A stretch of 64,000 bases of DNA, taken from DATFVA01 sp963771705. Its GTDB lineage: Bacteria; Bacteroidota; Ignavibacteria; Ignavibacteriales; Ignavibacteriaceae. The notes under the pieces are model-generated. The model made no database searches. It was given only the letters and a program-made list of their open reading frames with translations, and was not told the origin of the DNA. Within the stretch, counting starts at the first letter, position 1; each line of letters opens with the position of its first letter. Where the stretch lies: positions 310,001-374,000 of the forward strand of contig CAVYUP010000006.1 in assembly GCA_963771705.1 (NCBI GenBank), in the 5' to 3' direction. This document shows, piece after piece, positions 58,816-64,000 of this stretch. Made by a program: the position numbers and the translations under genes.

Positions 58816-59973
58816 CTACATTTCTATAACTCTTCTAACTTCCAGAGTTATCTTATAAAAAATGGTTATCAGGAAAATCCCGATAGCCCAGATTGAAAGT
58901 GAAATCAGAGCTTCCGGAACTGTAGGCCAGTATTGAACTACGTCTCCGAAAGGTGTAGGTATAAACCCTGTTATTATTAAACCCAATCCTTTATCAATCC
59001 ATATCGAAAAGAAAACCATTATACAGGCAACAATTAGATATTTGTTATTTTGTCTGAACTTCGGTGTCAAAAGCAGAGCGAGGGATGCAATTGCTAATAT
59101 TGCTGAAGTCCACATCCATGGAACAAGTCTCGTCTTGCCATCCAATCCCACATATAGATACTGAAGGTGAGCCACATGTTCGGGTATGGCGCCGTAAAAT
59201 GTGGTAAAGAATTCCATCAGAATGAAAAAGACATTTACACACATCGCATAAGTAACTATGAGACTGAGTTTTTTTATTGCTTCTTCCCCAGGATCAAATC
59301 TTGTCAGTTTCTTAATTATGAATACGAATAAGAGAAGCAACGCGGGACCCGCAGAAAACGCCGAGGCAAGGAACCTGGGCGCGAGTATCGCGGTAAGCCA
59401 GAATGGCCTTCCCGCCAATCCTGAAAGCAGAAAGGCCGTAACGGTATGAATGCTGACAGCCCAGGGAATGGATAGAATTATTATCGGTCTGATCCAGCGA
59501 GGCGGGGGAGTCGATTTCTGCTCTGCACTAAGGGTTACCCGGGTAATGATTACATTGATTACGAGGTATCCGCTAAGAGCAATTACGTCCCAAAACATCA
59601 GGGAATGGAATGTAGGATGCAAAAAAATATTTGCAACTCTGAAAGGCTGCCCAAGGTCAACAAAAACAAAGAGAATGCACATTATTACCGATGCTATCGC
59701 AAGGAATTCACCAAGTATTGTGATCTTTCCAAAGACTTTATAATTATGAAGGTAATAAGGCAGAACAACCATTACCGCGGAGGCAGCCACACCCACTATA
59801 AAAGTAAACTGAGCTATGTATAATCCCCAGCTGATATTACGACTCATCCCTGTTATCCCCAGTCCGTAATCAAGCTGACGGAGGTAAAAGTAGAATCCGG
59901 TTGCAATGATTGCGGCGAGCAGCAGCAGCCAGCCCCAGTATTTTTTATTTCCTTTTAATGCATATTCTAACAT
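58816..59973 (-). CDS. dsrP: Sulfite reduction-associated complex subunit DsrP
   Basis: A 385-residue integral membrane protein of the NrfD/PsrC family with about ten helices, including MSRNISWGLYIAQFTFIVGVAASAV, the quinone-site-like VFVDLGQPFRVANIFLHP and SIWIDKGLGLIITGFIP. It is the quinone-interacting membrane subunit of the DsrMKJOP complex, in which DsrJOP links periplasmic haem/iron-sulfur carriers to the quinone pool. It follows dsrO by nine bases and precedes the persulfide-reductase-like gene by eight. It shows no unusual gap in the family pattern. Confidence 0.96.
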   Translation of the reverse strand: MLEYALKGNKKYWGWLLLLAAIIATGFYFYLRQLDYGLGITGMSRNISWGLYIAQFTFIVGVAASAVMVVLPYYLHNYKVFGKITILGEFLAIASVIMCILFVFVDLGQPFRVANIFLHPTFHSLMFWDVIALSGYLVINVIITRVTLSAEQKSTPPPRWIRPIIILSIPWAVSIHTVTAFLLSGLAGRPFWLTAILAPRFLASAFSAGPALLLLFVFIIKKLTRFDPGEEAIKKLSLIVTYAMCVNVFFILMEFFTTFYGAIPEHVAHLQYLYVGLDGKTRLVPWMWTSAILAIASLALLLTPKFRQNNKYLIVACIMVFFSIWIDKGLGLIITGFIPTPFGDVVQYWPTVPEALISLSIWAIGIFLITIFYKITLEVRRVIEM

Positions 59974-59982
59974 TTCTAAACC

Positions 59983-60771
59983 CTATACGAGATAATAGAT
60001 TTCAGGACCTGTTCCCAACCCGGGTTTTCTCCTGATTGAGAAATTGTCTCTTAGTAATTTTCTAACTTCAGATTCAGGATTATTCAGATTTCCAAATACC
60101 AATGCTTTTTCAGGGCATACTTCCACACATGCAGGCGGAAGTCCTTTTGCCAGCCGTTCTTCACAAAGCATGCATTTTTCAACAACTCCTTTTGTTCTGG
60201 TTGGAAACTCTGAATTAATTTCTTTAATCGCCGGTCTGGGATCCCGCCAATTAAAGCTTCTTGATCCATAGGGACAGGCAGCCATACAATACCTGCAGCC
60301 GATGCATCTGTGCCAGTCCATCATTACAATCCCATCTTCGCGCTTCCAGGTGGCCTGGGTAGGACAAACATTCACGCAGGGAGGATTATCACAATTATTA
60401 CAGAAAACGGGAACCATTTTCTCGCTGTAGTTTTCTGTCATAAAGAAATTTTCCTGATCAATAAATGCCTTTTCGTATGGTTCCTTCCATATCCATTTAA
60501 CCTCGTCCTTTTCTTCTCCAAAATCGGGAATGTTGTGCTCTTTTCGGCATACATCAATACATTTAGTACATCCCTTTTCGCTTATACATTTTCGAAGATC
60601 GATTACCATGGCCAGTCGTTCTTCTTTTACCGCCTGGTTGATTTTTGAAGGACCTGGCTTGACCATCCCGGGAATTACTTTCCCTGCCGGAAGACTCAGG
60701 CATTTATCAGATGCTATCCCCAGTGCAGCAAGACCGGCCGCTTTAAGGAATCTTCTTCTTCCCTGCTTCAT
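59983..60771 (-). CDS. dsrO: Sulfite reduction-associated complex subunit DsrO (periplasmic ferredoxin)
   Basis: A 262-residue periplasmic iron-sulfur subunit. The N-terminus MKQGRRRFLKAAGLAALGIA is a twin-arginine signal, implying export in folded form. Cysteine sets for about four [4Fe-4S] clusters are seen: CISEKGCTKCIDVC, CNNCDNPPCVNVCPTQA, CIGCRYCMAACPYG, and CMLCEERLAKGLPPACVEVCP. It relays electrons between the triheme cytochrome DsrJ and membrane subunit DsrP. Its ATG overlaps the dsrJ stop by four bases, so the two are translationally coupled. Family length and motif spacing are normal. Confidence 0.96.
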   Translation of the reverse strand: MKQGRRRFLKAAGLAALGIASDKCLSLPAGKVIPGMVKPGPSKINQAVKEERLAMVIDLRKCISEKGCTKCIDVCRKEHNIPDFGEEKDEVKWIWKEPYEKAFIDQENFFMTENYSEKMVPVFCNNCDNPPCVNVCPTQATWKREDGIVMMDWHRCIGCRYCMAACPYGSRSFNWRDPRPAIKEINSEFPTRTKGVVEKCMLCEERLAKGLPPACVEVCPEKALVFGNLNNPESEVRKLLRDNFSIRRKPGLGTGPEIYYLV

Positions 60772-61166
60772 ATCTTCTTCTCCGGATTTTGAGGAACATT
60801 ATGGCAATCCCAGCAGTAATTGGATATGCCTACATAATTATGACATTGATCGCAGAATTTCGCTTTATCTGAATGACAATTCATGCAGGTATTAGTAAGG
60901 CTCATATTAAAGTGCCTGCCGTCAGCTTTAATAAAATCTCTTTGACCGGTCCTTACTACTTCCTCTCTCCAGGTATCCAGTAATTCCATATGATTTGCAC
61001 GCATATATTCTTTGCTCTCAACACATTCTTTTTGGTTCTCACCCACTGGCAGTGCAGGATCAGGTTTATTCTGGGAGCCCCCGCTGGCAAGATCATACCA
61101 GAAGGGAGAAGTAAAAATTCCAATAAAGATGATCAGTCCGATAATTATTTTTCCAGCATCATACAT
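60768..61166 (-). CDS. dsrJ: Sulfite reduction-associated complex triheme cytochrome DsrJ
   Basis: A 132-residue periplasmic c-type cytochrome held by an N-terminal membrane helix (about 6-22). Three haem sites are visible at residues 94-98 (CMNCH), 105-109 (CDQCH) and 118-122 (CWDCH). An extra cysteine at 48 (QKECVESKEYMRANHMELL) is placed where the family has the Cys proposed as an unusual His/Cys haem ligand. It requires cytochrome c maturation genes elsewhere in the genome. It lies 22 nt after dsrK and overlaps dsrO by four bases. Confidence 0.96.
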   Translation of the reverse strand: MYDAGKIIIGLIIFIGIFTSPFWYDLASGGSQNKPDPALPVGENQKECVESKEYMRANHMELLDTWREEVVRTGQRDFIKADGRHFNMSLTNTCMNCHSDKAKFCDQCHNYVGISNYCWDCHNVPQNPEKKI

Positions 61167-61188
61167 ACAAAGATTCCTTTAATTTCAA

Positions 61189-62829
61189 TTAGGAGAAATT
61201 ATCTACCGCCTCACTGACAAGTATTTCTTCGGTTTCCAGGGGGTCTCCCCTGAGATCTGTTGTTCTTTCTTTCTCACCCGTCATAATCAGAGCATTACCT
61301 ACCAGTTCATGCACACCTCCAACTTCAACGCCCCCTACCCAGTAATCGATCATTGGTGGAAGAGTGGCCTTGTCTATCGCACAAATACAACCAAGGAAAT
61401 TAACTCCATGTTTTTCTTTTACATATTTAACTGCATTTGCTCTGGGCAAGCCGCCTCTTAATCTCATTTCCAGATTTTCATCAGTTCCCAGTCCCGCGCC
61501 GCTGCCGCAGCAGAATGTCTGTTCTTTTATTGTGTTATCCGGCATTTCATAAAAATTATGACAAGTGTTTTTAATGATATATCTCGGTTCTTCAATCAGA
61601 CCCATTCCCCTGGCAGGATTGCATGAATCATGAAAAGTCACCTTCCACTTGTTATTGCGGCTTTTATCAAGATTTATTTTCTTATTCTTTATAAGGTCAG
61701 CCGTGAACTCACATATGTGAACCATTTTGGTAGATTTTGTATTTTCGAATCTCGTTCCGGTTAATGGAGAAACAGGGACTTCAAGAAAATCAGCAGGTCC
61801 ATTCATGGTGTCCATATACTGGTGCAGCACCCTCCACATATGGCCGCACTCTCCACCCAGTATCCATTTTACCCCCAGTCTTTTTGCTTCTGCATATATC
61901 TTTGCATTCAGAGCCTTCATAAGATCGTGAGAAACAAAGGAACCAAAATTCCCGCCTTCAGAAGCATACGTACTCCAGGTATAATCCAGCCCTATTTCAT
62001 GAAATAAAGCGAGGTAGCCGAGCAGCGTGAAATAGTGTGGGGTACCGAAATAATCAGCTGAAGGAGCAACAAATAAGATTTCCGCACCCTTTTTGTTTAT
62101 AGGAGCATTAACTTTGATGCCTGTAATTGTCTCAAGTTCATCAACAGCGAATTCTATACTGTCCTTAAAACCATGTGGCTGGATACCAAGGTGGTTCCCG
62201 GTTCTGAAACTATTTGCTACAGGGGTTATAATCCAATCGATATTAATGCCCACCAGGTTAAGCAGCTCTCTTGCGAGGATTGTAATTTCAGCTGTATCAA
62301 TTCCGTAAGGACAAAAAACAGAGCAGCGTCGGCATTGCGTACACTGGAAAAAATAATAGAACCATTCCTTTATGACATCTATTGAAAGTTCTCTTCCTCC
62401 CGCAAGTTTACCCAATAATTTTCCGCCGAAAGTAAAATCATTCCTGTATACTGATCTAAGCAGTTCTGCTCTTAACACCGGCATATTTTTGGGATCACCC
62501 GATCCGATAAAAAAGTGGCACTTGTCTGCGCAGGCACCGCAGCGGACGCATATGTCCATAAAAATCTGAAGGGAACGGAATCTATGAAGCCTGTCTCTCA
62601 GCCCTTCCAGTATTATCTCCTTCCAGTTCTCGGGAAGTTTCCAGTCTTCTTCATTAGGCTGCCATTTCCTTGGATTAGGTTGTTTAAGGTAGTCTACATT
62701 CTGCGGATTGCCGCTGTAATTAAATACTCCCTGCTTAAACTTAACAGCAGGATCCAGCCATTTTTTGTGGTCCGGATTGTAATTTATTTTTTCCGTTAAT
62801 TCTTCAGGTTTAGTCTTTATTTCAGACAT
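61189..62829 (-). CDS. dsrK: Sulfite reduction-associated complex subunit DsrK (HdrD-like)
   Basis: A 546-residue cytoplasmic iron-sulfur protein related to HdrD, thought to reduce the DsrC trisulfide made by sulfite reductase. Two ferredoxin motifs (CVRCGACADKCHF near 90 and CTQCRRCSVFCPYG near 165) precede a CCG-type domain. That domain has GGECGHMWRV, HDSCNPARGMG and FCCGSGAGLG, which would bind the noncubane [4Fe-4S] cluster where disulfide chemistry occurs. An additional CICAIDKATLPPMIDYWV motif lies near 485. It partners with membrane subunit DsrM, encoded two bases upstream. No part is missing. Confidence 0.97.
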   Translation of the reverse strand: MSEIKTKPEELTEKINYNPDHKKWLDPAVKFKQGVFNYSGNPQNVDYLKQPNPRKWQPNEEDWKLPENWKEIILEGLRDRLHRFRSLQIFMDICVRCGACADKCHFFIGSGDPKNMPVLRAELLRSVYRNDFTFGGKLLGKLAGGRELSIDVIKEWFYYFFQCTQCRRCSVFCPYGIDTAEITILARELLNLVGINIDWIITPVANSFRTGNHLGIQPHGFKDSIEFAVDELETITGIKVNAPINKKGAEILFVAPSADYFGTPHYFTLLGYLALFHEIGLDYTWSTYASEGGNFGSFVSHDLMKALNAKIYAEAKRLGVKWILGGECGHMWRVLHQYMDTMNGPADFLEVPVSPLTGTRFENTKSTKMVHICEFTADLIKNKKINLDKSRNNKWKVTFHDSCNPARGMGLIEEPRYIIKNTCHNFYEMPDNTIKEQTFCCGSGAGLGTDENLEMRLRGGLPRANAVKYVKEKHGVNFLGCICAIDKATLPPMIDYWVGGVEVGGVHELVGNALIMTGEKERTTDLRGDPLETEEILVSEAVDNFS

Positions 62830-62831
62830 TT

Positions 62832-63824
62832 TTATTCCTTCTCTACTGGTAATCCGGAATCTTTCATTTTTTCTCTGAATTCATCTTCGTATTCCTCGTA
62901 AGTATGAACCCGCACAGGATTGTTCCATGGATTAATATGTCTTTTCATACGACTATTATTTGCAAGGTTCCTGGTCGGGGAAAGAAATACGCCGGGCATA
63001 TGCAGTAATTTGCTGAATGGGAAATATGCGATCAGTGAACTGACAAGAAACAAATGGATAAAAAATATAACTCCAATACCTGCCGGTATAACAGGCTGAA
63101 AAGTAAAGAGACCGATGGCAAGTTCTTTAACGTTAATTAAATCTACCCTGTAGAAGTACCTCATCAGGATCCCGGTAACTACAATACTCAGAATAAGGAA
63201 CAAGGGGAAATAATCGGATGCCATCGATATATATTTAATTTTACTGTCTGATATCCTCCTGAATATTAAAAAGAGTAAAGCAACGGTAATCAGAATATCA
63301 GTAATAAATAATACAGGAAGGCTAAGCTGAAGCATACCGTCGACACTTTGAAGAGATACCGCGAAGGTGGGAATTGGTTCTGTAAAAAATCTAAAATGAC
63401 GTAGAAAAATTATCAAAAGAGACCAGTGAAAAACTATACCTCCCAGCCAGAGATACTTGGTGCTCCCATAAGCAAGTTTTGGTCCTTTCCTGAGTTCAGT
63501 TTTTGTGTTCCTGAACAGGGACCTGAAAAATAATATTTCCAGCAGCATCCGTCCTATTACCCCAAGCGTCGAACTGGGACTTTCAAGTTTGCTATCTTTT
63601 ATCCAGGGAAGAGATTTCTGCTGACCCGCTACAGTAGGGATATGGAATGGAACGGGGCTTCTGCCCCACTTAATAACCCGGTAGACTATTCCGGTGATAA
63701 AAACGAGAATAGCAGCATAAGGAATAACAACGCCGAAAAGGTATTCCAGTTTAAGATTTTCTATACCAGCCATTGCTGCCAGGATTAAAACTGCCACAGC
63801 AAATAATGAAAAAAGTATGTTCAT
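62832..63824 (-). CDS. dsrM: Sulfite reduction-associated complex subunit DsrM (cytochrome b)
   Basis: A 330-residue NarI-like membrane cytochrome b with six or more helices. Candidate haem-ligand histidines lie in LGGIVFHWSLLIIFLRHF and in GVIFFIHLFLVSSLIAYF. The C-terminal cytoplasmic tail (RMKRHINPWNNPVRVHTYEEYE) contacts DsrK in the family. It passes quinol electrons to DsrK. The gene starts the dsrMKJOP series and has a 73-nt gap from the RsbRD gene upstream, which may carry a promoter or simply be a spacer. The ATG at 63824 gives a proper N-terminal membrane helix. Confidence 0.96.
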   Translation of the reverse strand: MNILFSLFAVAVLILAAMAGIENLKLEYLFGVVIPYAAILVFITGIVYRVIKWGRSPVPFHIPTVAGQQKSLPWIKDSKLESPSSTLGVIGRMLLEILFFRSLFRNTKTELRKGPKLAYGSTKYLWLGGIVFHWSLLIIFLRHFRFFTEPIPTFAVSLQSVDGMLQLSLPVLFITDILITVALLFLIFRRISDSKIKYISMASDYFPLFLILSIVVTGILMRYFYRVDLINVKELAIGLFTFQPVIPAGIGVIFFIHLFLVSSLIAYFPFSKLLHMPGVFLSPTRNLANNSRMKRHINPWNNPVRVHTYEEYEDEFREKMKDSGLPVEKE

Positions 63825-63897
63825 TGTTAATTCCCCGAAACTATAAATAGCTTGATTTACTCTCCCTGTTTATTTCACACTAGCTACAGCAGGATTG

Positions 63898-64000
63898 TTA
63901 AATCCCGATATGGTTTTTTAATTCATTTACACGCAGCTGATAGACTTTTTCTCTGGCCGCTGTGTAAAGATCAAAAGCTGTTAAAGCAACCCGGTCGATC
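63898..64000 (-). CDS. RsbRD N-terminal-domain protein, C-terminal end (cut by window edge)
   Basis: Only the last 33 codons are inside the window; they read IDRVALTAFDLYTAAREKVY and continue to a stop at 63898-63900. This matches the characteristic end of RsbRD-type proteins (pattern RIDRLALLAFDIYxxCREKIYEIRVNE) which in sulfate reducers sit directly before dsrM. They resemble N-terminal sensor parts of Rsb stressosome proteins; their role in sulfate reduction is unknown. The assignment is from memory of the motif and rests on a short fragment. Confidence 0.7.
   Translation of the reverse strand, partial: IDRVALTAFDLYTAAREKVYQLRVNELKNHIGI

Noticed and set aside
44143..64000. Sulfur-oxidation interpretation of the apr/dsr genes
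   Set aside because: The presence of qmoABC and hppA and the absence of aprM or DsrEFH in the window favour reduction, though direction cannot be proven without dsrAB.
1..64000. tRNA genes, rRNA, CRISPR arrays, insertion sequences
   Set aside because: Intergenic stretches were read for cloverleaf 3' ends, regular direct repeats and transposase motifs; none was found. The DUF1670 fragment alone is not proof of a mobile element.

Overview
The window looks like a chromosomal segment of a Gram-negative bacterium of the Bacteroidota/Chlorobi/Ignavibacteria side of the FCB group. The evidence is a type IX secretion C-terminal sorting domain with the EQNYPNPFNP signature (10500-12941), a TonB-dependent receptor coupled to a DUF4249 lipoprotein, several lipoproteins, and moderate-to-low GC by eye. 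In its right half it carries most of a dissimilatory sulfate-reduction apparatus, which is unusual for that background and is the main point of interest. The exact phylum is an inference; no rRNA or ribosomal gene is present to settle it.

Left half (1 to about 33 kb), mixed housekeeping and surface genes: the tail of a DUF1670 gene, a frameshifted CsgG-like/beta-barrel gene, lipoproteins, priA, a K+ channel with RCK domains, an LD-carboxypeptidase following an ADP-forming acyl-CoA synthetase, a T9SS-exported YCF48-type beta-propeller, pdxJ with a CPBP membrane protease, groESL behind a textbook promoter and perfect CIRCE operator, a sortilin-like propeller, a giant TPR plus triple CbxX/CfxQ AAA+ protein, a cyclic-2,3-diphosphoglycerate-synthetase-like GTPase, two paralogous small lipoproteins, the receptor/DUF4249 pair, a CdaA-YbbR fusion and a Gdx/SugE exporter.

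Middle (33.3-44.1 kb, all + strand), a signalling, siroheme and transport block: a degenerate receiver, precorrin-2 dehydrogenase, a stand-alone four-helix-bundle membrane sensor, uroporphyrinogen-III methyltransferase, three tandem TauE/SafE permeases, a small membrane protein, a sensor with two haem-c motifs whose kinase core has lost its phospho-acceptor His and ATP-binding motifs, a response regulator, and a PEP-synthase-like protein with an unrecognised C-terminal domain.

Right (44.1-64 kb, all - strand), the sulfate-reduction block. Transcription runs right to left: RsbRD-domain protein (cut by the window edge), dsrMKJOP, FAD/rhodanese persulfide-reductase-like protein, a 60-aa protein, a cytidylate-kinase-like/BON protein, qmoA, qmoB; then a 289-nt gap and sat, aprB, aprA; then a strong hairpin terminator and hppA, a zinc-ribbon protein, a YkgJ-type cysteine-cluster protein and qmoC. 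Sat makes APS and pyrophosphate, HppA recovers energy from the pyrophosphate, QmoABC passes quinol electrons to AprAB, and DsrMKJOP would feed electrons to the DsrC trisulfide. The siroheme genes would supply DsrAB. dsrAB and dsrC are not in the window. The Qmo complex plus HppA suggests the reductive direction, but that is inference.

No tRNA, rRNA, CRISPR array, insertion sequence or replication origin was recognised.
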